Positions 1 through 11,468 of a stretch of DNA of 64,000 bases are shown one piece after another (the stretch's first letter is position 1; the number at the start of each line of letters is the position of its first letter). The translations under genes were made by a program, and so were the position numbers. The notes under the pieces are model-generated. The model was not told where the DNA came from. It saw only the letters and a list, made by a program, of their open reading frames with translations, and did no database searches. The stretch spans positions 1 to 64,000 of the forward strand of contig NZ_SJDL01000018.1 of assembly GCF_004327985.1 (NCBI RefSeq), written 5' to 3'. This DNA comes from Marinobacter halodurans. GTDB lineage: Bacteria; Pseudomonadota; Gammaproteobacteria; Pseudomonadales; Oleiphilaceae.

Positions 1-139
1 CGAAGGTGCTGGCCAGCTTGAGGGTCAGGGTAAAGGGCCGGGACAGGTGCTCTTCGAGTTCGAACTCGACCACCGCGAAGGTGTCGTCCGGCAGGCTGCC
101 GAGGCGGGCCGTGAACTGCAGGCCGGTTGGCTGAGACAT
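1..139 (-). CDS. vgrG: VgrG (TssI) spike protein, N-terminal fragment
   Basis: Only the first 46 codons lie in the window; the gene runs off the left edge. The visible start reads MSQPTGLQFTARLGSLPDD and continues with a segment ending SRPFTLTLKLAS. This is typical of the N-terminal gp27-like domain of VgrG, the trimeric tip of the type VI secretion needle. It is the last visible gene of the locus and follows a PAAR gene on the same strand with an 89-bp gap. PAAR proteins cap VgrG trimers, so the pairing supports the call. Whether the C-terminus carries an effector extension cannot be seen. The start ATG is at 137-139. Confidence 0.85.
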   Translation of the reverse strand, partial: MSQPTGLQFTARLGSLPDDTFAVVEFELEEHLSRPFTLTLKLASTF

Positions 140-228
140 GAGATTCGTCCTTGATCAGTACTGTGTTGCTCTCTGCAACCCGCCGCAGTCCTGCGCCGGG
201 AGACTACCAAAACACGCGAACCGGCATG

Positions 229-516
229 TTATCCGCCCGAGCCGGACCCACTGCCAATCATAAAGCCACCACAGGTGACCGCATCGCCGTCCAGGGCAAT
301 GGGTTTGCCTTCCACCAGTACGGTGGGGTTGCCGCCGGCAATGGCGCGGGGATGGGTACCGCTGTCGGGCTTGGTGTGGGGCGCCAGTGGATCGCCCTGG
401 CGGGCCACCGGCTTGCCGTCCATCAGCACGGTGCTGCTCGCGGCGATGACCGGCGTGGGCGGGTAGCCTTCATGATCGGTGCCGATATCGCCCAGAAGTA
501 CGACTTTCTTACCCAT
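229..516 (-). CDS. PAAR-domain spike-tip protein
   Basis: This 95-residue protein is small and glycine-rich. It has repeated G-K-P segments (DGKPVARQGD, EGKPIALDGD), a conserved H-P pair, and a cysteine and glycine near the end (TCGGFMIG), as in PAAR proteins. PAAR proteins form a metal-bound conical point on VgrG and help to carry effectors. The protein ends in a Gly-Ser tail with no added toxin domain, so it is a plain sharpening tip. The start at 514-516 is chosen over an in-frame upstream one because GGAGAG lies just before it and the family begins MGK. It lies between tssM and vgrG on the same strand. Confidence 0.85.
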   Translation of the reverse strand: MGKKVVLLGDIGTDHEGYPPTPVIAASSTVLMDGKPVARQGDPLAPHTKPDSGTHPRAIAGGNPTVLVEGKPIALDGDAVTCGGFMIGSGSGSGG

Positions 517-571
517 GTTGTCTCTCCCTGATGCGGCATCCCACATGGAATGCCGGTTCCTTCGCGCAGTG

Positions 572-592
572 TGGCCCGGTCATGCCGGGCCC
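572..592 (-). terminator. Hairpin between tssM and the PAAR gene
   Basis: The arms GGCCCGG (573-579) and CCGGGCC (585-591) enclose a 5-nt loop directly downstream of tssM. No T-run follows in the minus direction, so it is more likely a processing or weak attenuation hairpin than a true intrinsic terminator. Confidence 0.3.
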
Positions 593-623
593 ACAATACG
601 ACCTGTTGCCAAGCGCCCGCGCC

Positions 624-3600
624 TCAGTAGAGGCTGCGCGGGATCTGGTAACCCGCCAGCAGCTGCTGGGTGAACGGGTTGACGTTGCCGGCGGCGTGCA
701 GCCGGTACTGGACGCTGCCGTCGTCGATGCGGAACTTGACGTCGATGGCGCTGGGGCTGACACCGGTGATGTCGGCCTTGTCCAGCAGCCGGAAGAACGC
801 CCAGGGTCCGCGTGCAATGCGGCTGCGCGGCGAGCGGTTCACTTCCACCGGCACCAGGGTCACCTCGCTCTCGACGGTGTCGCGCAGCGTGTTCGGCCAG
901 ATCAGGGGAATACTCTGCCGTGGTCCATGGCTGAATTCAACCAACTGGCCGTCGATGTTCATGACGCTGCGCCGCTTGTTGGCGGACAGGTTCACCGGCT
1001 CCAATGCAAACTCCACGTCCAGGCTGCCGTTGCGGGTGAAGAACGCCTGCCGGATCTGTTTGGCCTGCTCCAGCGCCGTCATGACGTCGCGGCGGATCAG
1101 CGTCGCCCGTTTGCTGAGGGCGATGTGCTCCGGATGATCCTCCAGGAACAGTTTCAGCTTGTTCTTGTAGAAGGTATCCAGGATGCCGTCCGGCGCGAAG
1201 AAGCGCTCGAAGTCCTGCAGGGCCGCGTCACGACCGGCGTTGCTGTTGAACGGGTAGTTGCGCGCCAGGCCCTGCTGGAACGGCTGGTAGACCTCGTCGT
1301 ACCACTGCCGCTCGAGCTGGGCGATGGCCTTGTCCAGCACCACGCGCCAGCTTTCCGCGGCGACCTTGTTGAGCATGCGGTCCACCGGCGTCGGCATGGT
1401 GCGGGCCATGCGCTGCAGGGTGAAGATCGGGTCGGCGCCTTCCAGGGTCAGCCGGTCGCGGGCTGCGGCCAGGGCCGCCTTGCCGCTGTCCGGGGATTCC
1501 TGGATGCCGCGCAGGTAGTCGTGCAGCGAACGCAACACCGTCTGGATCTCCTCGATCTGCGAGGGCGTATCGCCTTCCTTCTGGAAAAGGCCGTTGATGC
1601 CGGCGAACTGCTGCTCGATGTCCTGCGCCATACGATACGCCGGCGATTTTTCCAGCGCCTCGCGGGCCTCCTCCGGCTGGTCGGTCTGGGGCGGATAGAG
1701 TTGGGTGTTGGCCTTGACCGATTCCAGCAGTTCCACCAGCGGCTCGCGGGTGCCGGTCAGGCTTTCCAGCACACGGACGCCGTCGTTGAGATCCTGGAAG
1801 TCGCGGATCGCCAGATGGTTCAGGGCGCCACGCCAGGTCTTGGCGTAATCCTCGGCGTAGTGGCTGCGCAGCTCCGATTGCAGGCGCTGTTCGTCCGCCT
1901 TGCTGAAGTCCACGTCGTTGCGGCGACCGAGGACCCAGGCGTCCACCAGGGCCAGTTCGGTGACCTGCTCGGACTCCCGTACGAAGTAGTGCTTCATGCC
2001 GTCACTGGTCAGCATACGCGGGATCTGCAGCGGATCGTCCTCGGTGTTCAGGACGCTGTCCACCGGCTTGTCGTGGTCGTCGATCTCGGTGAACACCAGC
2101 TGGAAGGCGGGACCGCCCTTGCCTTTCAGGTCCAGCGGTGCGGCCAGGTCACGCCGGCCACGGTGACGCAGCTGATCGTAGACACGATCCGGCGTGGCCA
2201 TCTGGCCCAGTTCCTTCTGCGCCCACTTCACGCTGTTCTGGAACGGCGCCAGCGCGGTGTCGGCGGCGATGTCGCCCCGGGCCTGGCGGTCCGCCAGGTC
2301 GGTGTAGTTCATGGCGTATTCCAGGTGCTGCAGTAGGCGCTCCTGCACCGCGCGCTGGCCGGGATACTGGGACTGCCAGTAGCGGGACATGTAGTCCATG
2401 ACGATGTCGTTGCGGCGACCGCTGGCGTCGTACAGCATGCGCAGCACCCGCAGGTGGGCGAGGCGATCGGCACTGCCCTCGGGCAACTGGTTCATCTCGT
2501 CCATGACGCCTTCCATCAGCGCCGGCAGGAACTGGTAGGAGAGCATGTCGAGATAGGACTTATCGACTTCCGGCCCCACCCTGTCGCCCTGGTAGAGGCC
2601 CATGTCGCTGACCGTCGGCCATTTGTTGCGATAGTCGCCGAACGCCAGGGTGGCGTCCCGCAGCTGGTTTAGCGGCGCCAGCAGGTTGCGGCCGGTGGGA
2701 TCCAGGGTCTGGCCGATGCCGGTGGGCTGCCAGTCGTCCAGGAAGCCGTGCACCCGGTTCTCCACCTGCTGGGCGGCGGTGGCGTTCTTGATGAAGTAGT
2801 GGTGCCAGCCGGCGGTCATGCCCAGACCGGCAGCGACCGCAAGTACGGCCGCGGTGGCCATGGCGCGACGGCGCTGTTTGGTGACGCGGATGTTGTCACC
2901 CGCCAGCCCGGCTTCCGGATAGATGACCTCCGGGAACAGCCGCTCGCTGAAGAAGGTCATGGACTGGCCACCGCGCTGGGCCGGCTGGATGGCGTCCGCC
3001 AGGCCATAATGGCGAGCGGTCGCGGAGATGAACGCGTCTTCCGGCACCCCTTCCTGATAGACGGAGGTGAAGTAGACACCGCGCACCAGCGCCGGCGTGG
3101 AGAAGGCGTCCGCCGCCAGCATTTCCGTCAGGAACTGCTGGGTGACCGGCATCAGGCCCGCCACCTGGCGGCTGAAGGAATAGATCGCAGCCCGCTCTTC
3201 CGGATCACGGCTCTCGGACAACAGCTGCGGGACCCGCACGTTGATCTGGTCCACCAGCTTGTGGAACGCCGCCTCGAACTGGTCCAGCCACTGATCCGGG
3301 TCCTGCAGGGATTCCAGCTCGAAGGTGAAGCCCAGCGGCTGTTCCCGCTCGGCCTTGTTCAGCTTGCGGAAGAACGCGGTAAAGCCGTGCAGCAGGTCCA
3401 TTTTGGTGAAGCTGACATACACCGGCAGGCGCGAGCCGATCTGCTCCATCAGCTCCCGCAGGCGGGTGCGCAGCAGCACCGCCTGGGTCCGGCGTTCGGC
3501 CTCGCCCAGCGAGCTCAGGTGGGCCAGGTCGATGGTCAGGATCACGCCGTTCAACGGCCGGCGCGGGCGGTGTTCTTCCAGCCAGGCGATGAAGTGCTTC

Positions 3601-4220
3601 CACAGTCGCGCCTGCAGGTTGCCGCCGTTGGCGGAGCCGCTGTCCTGGCTGAGCAGTTCACCGTCCGGGTCGATCACGACGGCGTCGTCGCTGATCCACC
3701 ACTCGAAGCCGTTCGGGTTGCGCTCGGTCTGGCGGTTACGGGTGACGTTGGTCAGGGTAAAGGTCTGGCCGGAGCGCTGCACCAGGCTGGTCTTGCCGGC
3801 GCCTTCCAGGCCCATGGCCAGGTACCAGGGCAGCCGGTAGATGGCGTTGCGCCCACGGATGTTGTTGCGCAGGGACGACAGGTTGCGGTTGAGCAGCCGG
3901 GTCTGGCGCCGCTCGTTGACCAGGATCGGGTCTTCCGTCTCCTGGCGCGCCTCGGCCTGGGCCTTGTCCACCTTCTTCAGGCGACGGGACAGTATCCAGC
4001 CCCAGAACACGGCCACCAGCAGGACCAGTCCCAGGGTCGCCATGGCGCGGGTCTGCCAGTTGGCCAGCGGCACCTGGCCGCGCCATTCCCAGGTCGGCCC
4101 CAGCCACCAGATGGCGGCCACCAGCAAACCAAACCCCAGGGCGAGCGCAATGGGGCCACCGGTACGGATAAACGGCCAGAGCTTCTTGCCGATCTTGACT
4201 AACGTGCTTCGGATTTCCAT
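624..4220 (-). CDS. tssM: Type VI secretion membrane-complex protein TssM (IcmF/VasK)
   Basis: The protein has 1,198 residues, the usual length for TssM, the largest part of the TssJLM envelope complex that anchors the sheath and baseplate. Two transmembrane helices lie near residues 22-42 and 59-77, and a third near 445-470. A Walker A motif, GLEGAGKTS, is at about 137-145 in the cytoplasmic domain. The remaining two-thirds is the periplasmic part that contacts the TssJ lipoprotein. Some TssM proteins lack the ATP-binding motif; this one keeps it. It lies 81 bp downstream of tssA, in the vasJ-vasK order of Vibrio cholerae. Confidence 0.96.
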   Translation of the reverse strand: MEIRSTLVKIGKKLWPFIRTGGPIALALGFGLLVAAIWWLGPTWEWRGQVPLANWQTRAMATLGLVLLVAVFWGWILSRRLKKVDKAQAEARQETEDPILVNERRQTRLLNRNLSSLRNNIRGRNAIYRLPWYLAMGLEGAGKTSLVQRSGQTFTLTNVTRNRQTERNPNGFEWWISDDAVVIDPDGELLSQDSGSANGGNLQARLWKHFIAWLEEHRPRRPLNGVILTIDLAHLSSLGEAERRTQAVLLRTRLRELMEQIGSRLPVYVSFTKMDLLHGFTAFFRKLNKAEREQPLGFTFELESLQDPDQWLDQFEAAFHKLVDQINVRVPQLLSESRDPEERAAIYSFSRQVAGLMPVTQQFLTEMLAADAFSTPALVRGVYFTSVYQEGVPEDAFISATARHYGLADAIQPAQRGGQSMTFFSERLFPEVIYPEAGLAGDNIRVTKQRRRAMATAAVLAVAAGLGMTAGWHHYFIKNATAAQQVENRVHGFLDDWQPTGIGQTLDPTGRNLLAPLNQLRDATLAFGDYRNKWPTVSDMGLYQGDRVGPEVDKSYLDMLSYQFLPALMEGVMDEMNQLPEGSADRLAHLRVLRMLYDASGRRNDIVMDYMSRYWQSQYPGQRAVQERLLQHLEYAMNYTDLADRQARGDIAADTALAPFQNSVKWAQKELGQMATPDRVYDQLRHRGRRDLAAPLDLKGKGGPAFQLVFTEIDDHDKPVDSVLNTEDDPLQIPRMLTSDGMKHYFVRESEQVTELALVDAWVLGRRNDVDFSKADEQRLQSELRSHYAEDYAKTWRGALNHLAIRDFQDLNDGVRVLESLTGTREPLVELLESVKANTQLYPPQTDQPEEAREALEKSPAYRMAQDIEQQFAGINGLFQKEGDTPSQIEEIQTVLRSLHDYLRGIQESPDSGKAALAAARDRLTLEGADPIFTLQRMARTMPTPVDRMLNKVAAESWRVVLDKAIAQLERQWYDEVYQPFQQGLARNYPFNSNAGRDAALQDFERFFAPDGILDTFYKNKLKLFLEDHPEHIALSKRATLIRRDVMTALEQAKQIRQAFFTRNGSLDVEFALEPVNLSANKRRSVMNIDGQLVEFSHGPRQSIPLIWPNTLRDTVESEVTLVPVEVNRSPRSRIARGPWAFFRLLDKADITGVSPSAIDVKFRIDDGSVQYRLHAAGNVNPFTQQLLAGYQIPRSLY

Positions 4221-4301
4221 GCCTTTACTTCCTGCTTTCCCTGATGGGTGGCGTTGCGATGCCGCCGGTTAAAACGGTGTCCAGCTTGCGTGTCGGTGCC
4301 G

Positions 4302-5735
4302 TCATGACAGGCGCTCCAGATGCGCCACCAGCGACGGTTCCCAGTCTTCCAGCGTGCGGCCGACGGTCTGGTCCCGCAGGTCGCCCACCTGTTGTTTGGC
4401 GAGGGTTTTCAGGCCGCTGTCCCGCAGCAGCTCGGCGCTCATCAGGCGCCAGTAGAACTGGGCCCGCGGTTCCTTGGCCTTGGCCAGGCCGTCTTCCAGT
4501 AATTTCATGGCCGGCGCCAGACCGTCCTGTTTGAGGACGTCCTGGGCGGTTTCGTAGGCCTTCTGCCAATCGGCACCCCGTGCCTGCTTGCCCGCGCCAC
4601 CGGGGCTGCTGGTGAGCAACCACTCACGTACCGGCTTGGGCAGGAACGGCGAGCCGTCCGAAAAGGTCATGTCGGCCAGTGCCGGCAAACGCTCGACGAA
4701 ATCCTTGAGGGCCGTGCGGATCGCCTCGGCGCACTTGGGATGACCGGTCTGCTCCGCCGCCTGGGCGCTCAGGTAGTGGCCCTCCAGCCAGAACGGGCTG
4801 ACCGACAGGCTTTGCTCGATGCGGCCCCAGAGCGTCATGTCCGCGCCCCGGCCCAGGCTCTCGCGGTAATCGGACACCCGGTCCGAACTGACGGCGGCCA
4901 GGTCGCTGCGCCCGCCCTTGCGGGCCGGCGGTGTGGTGGTGATGCTGTGCCAGATGGCGAAGCGGCGGATCTGGTAACCCAGCGGCGAGCCGGGATCCAG
5001 GTCGGTCAGCAGATCCGCCACCCGCAGCAGGCTCTGGCGGGTGGCACGCTCGTCTTTCGGGTCCAGGGTCAGGTGCCCCAGGCCACCTGACGATGAACGG
5101 CTGGTCGTGGGGGGCGTCGACCTCGGGCTGGACGTTTCAGGCGGTTTGGCGGCCGGCACCGACTCCTCGCGCACCTGCCCGACTTCCGGCAGGTTGTTGA
5201 CCGCGTGGCGCAGGTCCATGACTGCCTCGGTGGGCAGCGATTCGTCTTCGGCAAGCGCCAGCAGGCGGTCCAACTGGTCCAGGCAGAACTGGCGGCCGTC
5301 GCCGAGGCCGCTGTCGAAGCTGAGCCGGGTCACCTCGGCGCCGGCGCGCTGCATCATCTGGCCGAACAGCATGCGGCGCGGACGCGCGCCCTTGGACCCC
5401 GGGTAGGGCCAGGCGTCCTGCCACCAGCCCTGCATCACCTCGCACAGCAGGTGGATCGACAGGGCAAAGCGCTCGCCGCTGCCGCCGCGCTGCAGGGCCA
5501 GCAGCAGGAAGCCCAGCACCTTGAGGTCCTTGGTGATGTCCGCCAGCAGGCGCAGGGACTCCTGCTCCACCTTGGCCCAGTCGATGTCGCTGTGGGCCAG
5601 CGAGCCCATCTTCATGATTTCGTTGTCGAGGAATTCCAGGGTCGGATCTTCCTCCAGCCTGCTGCCCTGGGGCAATTCACCCGCCAGCGGCGAGAGCACC
5701 TGCTCCACGTATGGATGTTGTTCGACTGCCTGCAT
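4302..5735 (-). CDS. tssA: Type VI secretion protein TssA (VasJ-type)
   Basis: A 477-residue protein whose first 110 residues match the ImpA N-terminal domain of TssA proteins (PYVEQVLSPLAG near the start, then a segment on helical LLADITKDLKVLGFLLLALQ). TssA proteins help to prime baseplate assembly and sheath polymerisation. The central part (about residues 175-215) is rich in Pro, Ser and Thr and looks like a linker. The C-terminal half is helical and matches the VasJ group. The position before tssM and after vasI is the V. cholerae arrangement. The ATG at 5733-5735 lies 32 bp after vasI in the direction of transcription. Confidence 0.9.
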   Translation of the reverse strand: MQAVEQHPYVEQVLSPLAGELPQGSRLEEDPTLEFLDNEIMKMGSLAHSDIDWAKVEQESLRLLADITKDLKVLGFLLLALQRGGSGERFALSIHLLCEVMQGWWQDAWPYPGSKGARPRRMLFGQMMQRAGAEVTRLSFDSGLGDGRQFCLDQLDRLLALAEDESLPTEAVMDLRHAVNNLPEVGQVREESVPAAKPPETSSPRSTPPTTSRSSSGGLGHLTLDPKDERATRQSLLRVADLLTDLDPGSPLGYQIRRFAIWHSITTTPPARKGGRSDLAAVSSDRVSDYRESLGRGADMTLWGRIEQSLSVSPFWLEGHYLSAQAAEQTGHPKCAEAIRTALKDFVERLPALADMTFSDGSPFLPKPVREWLLTSSPGGAGKQARGADWQKAYETAQDVLKQDGLAPAMKLLEDGLAKAKEPRAQFYWRLMSAELLRDSGLKTLAKQQVGDLRDQTVGRTLEDWEPSLVAHLERLS

Positions 5736-5767
5736 GCTCGCCTACGTCCTGTGTCGTTCTTGATCGT

Positions 5768-6412
5768 TTACCAGCCGCACTCGTCGCGCAGCGGTCCCAG
5801 GGCCTTGCGGAAGCCACTGAGGTCAAACATCAGCCCGTCCAGGGCCGCCTCGTCCGCCTGCAGGGACAGCTGCCCGGCATTCACCAGTTGGTGCAGGGTG
5901 CGGATGGCCGGCAGGCCGCGTCCGCCGCTGACCACATAGCCATCGTCCCGCACGCGCCAGGTCTGGGACTGGGTGCGCCCGTCGGTGTCGAGCCGTAGGG
6001 CTACCCGCTCGGCGGAGGTGGCCTTCGGCAGCATCACGGCAAACCGGGTGATGTTATTGTCGCAGCGCACCGTCAGCAGCGGCCGCGGCGGCACGGCCCC
6101 CAACGCGGGAACGGTCACCAGGTAGCCCGCATCCCCCTGCCCTTCAAGCGCACCGTCTTCCGGCGTACGTCGGGCTTCCTGATCGTAGGCCGCCTGCCAG
6201 ACCACCGGCTTGGCCGCCGGTTCGGCGGCGGCCTGCTCGTCCGGGGTGCGGACCGGCGTGCCGAAGACCTCATCGAAGCAGGCCAGACGTTCCAGCCGGG
6301 CCACTTTATGGGTACAGGCCGCAGCCGCCGCCAGCGTCTCACCGCTGTTGGCCTGGGCCTGGGCAGAGCACGCAACCAGCGCGATGACTGCCATTAGAAA
6401 ACGCTGACGCAT
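5768..6412 (-). CDS. vasI: Type VI secretion-associated protein VasI/TagO
   Basis: A 214-residue exported protein. It begins with a signal peptide (MRQRFLMAVIALVACSAQAQA) and then has a segment with the cysteines of ACTHKVARLERLACFDEVFG, a hallmark of the VasI/TagO accessory family. TagO in enteroaggregative E. coli is needed for correct envelope assembly. The start at 6410-6412 is chosen because it lies two bases after the vasH stop with AGGA before it. An upstream in-frame start would overlap vasH and add a non-signal extension. It is surely co-translated with vasH. Confidence 0.85.
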   Translation of the reverse strand: MRQRFLMAVIALVACSAQAQANSGETLAAAAACTHKVARLERLACFDEVFGTPVRTPDEQAAAEPAAKPVVWQAAYDQEARRTPEDGALEGQGDAGYLVTVPALGAVPPRPLLTVRCDNNITRFAVMLPKATSAERVALRLDTDGRTQSQTWRVRDDGYVVSGGRGLPAIRTLHQLVNAGQLSLQADEAALDGLMFDLSGFRKALGPLRDECGW

Positions 6413-6414
6413 GA

Positions 6415-7995
<1,581 letters not shown>

Positions 7996-8004
7996 AGTGC
8001 GTCC

Positions 8005-10656
8005 TTAGCTTACCGTGCCGGTAAACCGTCCGTCAGCGATGCCCAGCCGGACTTCGCTGACCGTTTCCCGTGCCGCGAGTTTTTCCAGCAGCGCCAGCGA
8101 TACCGGCGGCAGCAGCTCGCCCTCGATGATCGATTCCAGCATGCGCGCGCCGTTCTCACTGCGCGTGGCGCGGCTGCGGATGGCGGCCACCAGGCCGTCT
8201 TCCAGCACCACCTCGGTGCGGTAGCGGTCACGGATCTGGTCCGCCAGGCGCGCCAGCTTGTCGCCGACGATGCGGTCCAGCGTGTCCTCGCCCAGCGGCA
8301 GGTAGGGCACCACTTCCATGCGGGCCAGCAGCGCCGGCTTGAAGAAGTCCGCCAACACCGGGTAGAGGTCATCGTCCAGTTCGGCGGCGTCGAACTCACC
8401 CTCGCGCTCGGCGTGCTGGACGATGGTTTCGTAGCCCAGGTTGGAGGTGAGGAAGAACACCACGTTCTGGCAGTTGATCAGGCGGCCTTCACCGTCCGCC
8501 AGTTCGCCCTTGTCGAACGCCTGGTAGAACAGGTTGAGCACTTCCGGATGGGCCTTCTCCACCTCATCCAGCAGCACCACCGAATAGGGTTTCTGGCGGA
8601 TCGCCTCGGTGAGGATGCCGCCCTCGCCGAAGCCGACGTAGCCCGGCGGCGAACCGATCAGGCGCGAAACCGTGTGCTTCTCCTGGTATTCGGACATGTT
8701 GATGGTGGTCAGGAACTGGCGACCGCCGTAGAGCAGATCCGCCAGTTGGACCACGGTTTCGGTCTTGCCCACGCCGGACGGCCCCACCAGCAGGAAGGCG
8801 CCCATCGGCCGGCCCGGACGACGCAGGTCGGCCCGTGCGGTCAGCAGGTGCTGGTGCAGGGCTGCGATCGCCGGATCCTGTCCCTTGATGTGGGCTTCCA
8901 GGTGCTGCGGCAGATGGGTAATCTTCTGCAGTTCGTCGGCGGTCATGCGGTTGACGGGAATCCCCGTCCAGTCGGCGATGACTTCGGCGATCTGGCGGGT
9001 GTCCACCAGGGCGTGCACCAGCGGTTCGTCCGCCTGGAGCTGGTCCAGCTCCTGTTGCAGGGCCGCGGCTTCCTGGCGCAGCGTGTCCGCATCCACCGTT
9101 TCGGTTTCAGCCTCTTCTGCCGTCTCGCCTTCGGATTTCGGCGCTTCCGGGGTCAGCAAACGCTCACGCACGTCGATCAGCTGGGCGACCAGCGCGCGCT
9201 GGCTTTCCCAGCGTTCCTGCAATTCAGCGGCTTCCGCTTCCAGCGCGGCCACCTGCGTGGTGACATCGTCCGTGCGTTCGGCATCGGTGTCCTGCCCCAG
9301 GTGACTCTGGCGCTCCAGCAGCTCGTGTTCCATCCGCAGCTGGTGCAGCTCGCTGCGCACGTGGCTGAGCCGGCGCGGCGGGGTGCTCAGGTTGAGGCTG
9401 ACACGGGCGGCGGCGGTGTCCAGTACGTCGATGGCCTTGTCCGGCAGCTGGCGTCCGGCCAGGTAGCGGGCGGACAGGGACGCGGCGGCCGTCAGCGCGG
9501 AGTCGTCGATCAGCACCTGGTGGGCTTTCTCGTAGACCGGCCGCAGGCCCCGCAGGATGTGCACGGCCTGTCCGGTGGTGGGCTCGCCCAGCGCCACCGG
9601 CTGGAAGCGCCGGCTCAGGGCCGGGTCCTTCTCGAAATACTTCTTGTACTCGCGCCAGGTGGTGGCGGCGACGGTGCAGAGCTCGCCGCGGGCCAGTGCC
9701 GGCTTGAGCAGGTTGGCGGCGTCGGAACCGCCTTCGCTGTTGCCCGCACCGATCAGGGTGTGGGCCTCATCGATGAACAGGATGATGGGCGTTGGCGAGG
9801 CTTTCACCGCTTCGATCACACCTTTCAGCCGCTTCTCGAATTCGCCCTTGACCGAGGCACCGGCCTGCATGGCGCCCAGGTCCAGCGCCCACAGGGCCAC
9901 GTCTTTCAGGCGATCCGGCACTTCGCCGGCGACGATGCGCAGGGCCAGGCCTTCCACCACGGCGCTTTTGCCCACGCCGGCGTCGCCCACCACGATCGGG
10001 TTGTTCTTGCGACGGCGGCAGAGGATGTCGATCATCTGGTCGATTTCGGCGTCCCGGCACAGCACCGGATCCAGCTCGTCGTTGCGGGCCCGCTCGGTGA
10101 AGTCCGAGGCGTAGCGGCTGAGCATGGACTCGTCGGCGGCCACCGCGGCCGGCTTATCGCCGCCGCTGTCCGCTACCGGCTCCTCGATGGACCCGCGGGT
10201 CACGGTGGCGAACTGGCGCTTGAGGTGCTCCCGGTTGAGGCTGTCCAGCTCCCGGGCCACACGGGGCATCAGGTAGCGGTCGGCGTTGAGCAGCAGCGCC
10301 AGGAAGATCGCGCCGGAACGCAGCTGGCCGTGCTCCAGTTCCGTGGAAGCCAGCAGCCAGGCGTCCTGGATCAGTTCGATCAGCAGCGGCGAGAACGACG
10401 GGTAGGCATCGGCCGTCTGCAGGCCACCTTCCAGGCTCTCACCCACCAGCGGCTGCAGGACCATGTGGTCGATCCCGGCCTGGTCCAGCATCAGGCGGAT
10501 GTCGGAATACGGGGTTTCCAGCAGCTTGAACAGCAGGTGCGCCGGCATGATCTCGGCGCCCTGACGGGCAATGCACAGGGCCGCGGAGGCTTCCAGGCCT
10601 TCACGGCAAATCTCGTTGAGGCGCCCGATCAGCGCCGGTAATTCAACCCGAAGCAT
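8005..10656 (-). CDS. clpV: Type VI sheath-recycling ATPase ClpV (TssH)
   Basis: An 883-residue AAA+ unfoldase of the ClpB/ClpV type that takes apart contracted TssB-TssC sheaths. The N-terminal domain (1-150) is ClpV-like. AAA module 1 has Walker A GDAGVGKS (224-231) and Walker B LFIDEAHTLIGAG. A coiled-coil middle region, rich in Glu and Gln, spans about 400-530. AAA module 2 has GPSGVGKTET near residue 625 and VVLLDEVEKAHPEV. It lies between tssL and vasH. The length and both intact ATP sites point to a working enzyme. General ClpB is the only close alternative, and the location rules it out. Confidence 0.97.
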   Translation of the reverse strand: MLRVELPALIGRLNEICREGLEASAALCIARQGAEIMPAHLLFKLLETPYSDIRLMLDQAGIDHMVLQPLVGESLEGGLQTADAYPSFSPLLIELIQDAWLLASTELEHGQLRSGAIFLALLLNADRYLMPRVARELDSLNREHLKRQFATVTRGSIEEPVADSGGDKPAAVAADESMLSRYASDFTERARNDELDPVLCRDAEIDQMIDILCRRRKNNPIVVGDAGVGKSAVVEGLALRIVAGEVPDRLKDVALWALDLGAMQAGASVKGEFEKRLKGVIEAVKASPTPIILFIDEAHTLIGAGNSEGGSDAANLLKPALARGELCTVAATTWREYKKYFEKDPALSRRFQPVALGEPTTGQAVHILRGLRPVYEKAHQVLIDDSALTAAASLSARYLAGRQLPDKAIDVLDTAAARVSLNLSTPPRRLSHVRSELHQLRMEHELLERQSHLGQDTDAERTDDVTTQVAALEAEAAELQERWESQRALVAQLIDVRERLLTPEAPKSEGETAEEAETETVDADTLRQEAAALQQELDQLQADEPLVHALVDTRQIAEVIADWTGIPVNRMTADELQKITHLPQHLEAHIKGQDPAIAALHQHLLTARADLRRPGRPMGAFLLVGPSGVGKTETVVQLADLLYGGRQFLTTINMSEYQEKHTVSRLIGSPPGYVGFGEGGILTEAIRQKPYSVVLLDEVEKAHPEVLNLFYQAFDKGELADGEGRLINCQNVVFFLTSNLGYETIVQHAEREGEFDAAELDDDLYPVLADFFKPALLARMEVVPYLPLGEDTLDRIVGDKLARLADQIRDRYRTEVVLEDGLVAAIRSRATRSENGARMLESIIEGELLPPVSLALLEKLAARETVSEVRLGIADGRFTGTVS

Positions 10657-10670
10657 GTGCTCTCCTTGTC

Positions 10671-11465
10671 CTAATTCGGGAGTTGCGCCAGCACACTGAG
10701 CACGTCCTTGATGCGCTTATCCAGTGCGATGTCGTAGAGGGTGTAGACGGTGACCATGGCGGCCACGAACACGCCGAAGATGCTCCACAGCGGCAGGCCG
10801 GTGCGGAACCGGTTGCGCGACGGCGTGACGTGCTCCAGCGCGTTACCCAGGGTTTCCGGGACTTCCTCGTCGTGCAGGTCGGCAATCTGGCGATGCAGGC
10901 CGGCGATGATGCGCTCGTATTCGTCACGGCCGTTTTCCATCACCTTGTAGCGGCCCTCGAAACCGAGGCACAGCGCCACGTAGATGAACTCGAGCATATC
11001 CCGGTAGCGGTCCGGCTCCCGCTCCATCCGCGAGAGGATGGCGAAGACCTTTTCCCCGCCCCAGGTCTCGTTGTGGAAACGGGACAACAGTGACTGCTGG
11101 GACCAGGCGCTGTGGGCGCCCCAGTCCGTGCCCAGCACCGCCTCGTCGATAAAGGCGCAGAGCACGTAGCGGTACGCCACCACCGTCGGCCGTTCGTAGC
11201 CCTGCTCGATCAGCTCGCGATCGATGTCGGTGATCTCGTCCACCACCTGCTGGTAGAGCTGGGGGACCCGGCCGAAATCCGCCAGCCGGCGCACCCGGAT
11301 CACCAGGCCCAGCAGCGGGATGGCGGCGTCCACCAGCCGGTTGTTCTCATAGCCCCGCAGGCGGAAGGTCTCATCGGCGGTCACTTCGCTGTTGGGGTTC
11401 TCGTCAAACAGCAGCTTGGCGGAGGTGTCCTCCTGCGGGGCTGCCACTACGCTGGAATCGTCCAT
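10671..11465 (-). CDS. tssL: Type VI secretion membrane protein TssL (DotU)
   Basis: The 264-residue protein has a cytoplasmic DotU/IcmH domain and one C-terminal transmembrane helix near 224-244 (SIFGVFVAAMVTVYTLYDIA), the standard TssL layout. Motifs typical of the family include AYRYVLCAFIDEAVLGTDWG and LSRFHNETWGGEKVF. It partners TssM and TssJ in the envelope complex and docks the baseplate via TssK, which is encoded directly upstream with a 3-bp gap. There is no C-terminal OmpA-like peptidoglycan-binding domain, so anchoring to the wall must come from another protein. Confidence 0.96.
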   Translation of the reverse strand: MDDSSVVAAPQEDTSAKLLFDENPNSEVTADETFRLRGYENNRLVDAAIPLLGLVIRVRRLADFGRVPQLYQQVVDEITDIDRELIEQGYERPTVVAYRYVLCAFIDEAVLGTDWGAHSAWSQQSLLSRFHNETWGGEKVFAILSRMEREPDRYRDMLEFIYVALCLGFEGRYKVMENGRDEYERIIAGLHRQIADLHDEEVPETLGNALEHVTPSRNRFRTGLPLWSIFGVFVAAMVTVYTLYDIALDKRIKDVLSVLAQLPN

Positions 11466-11468
11466 GAT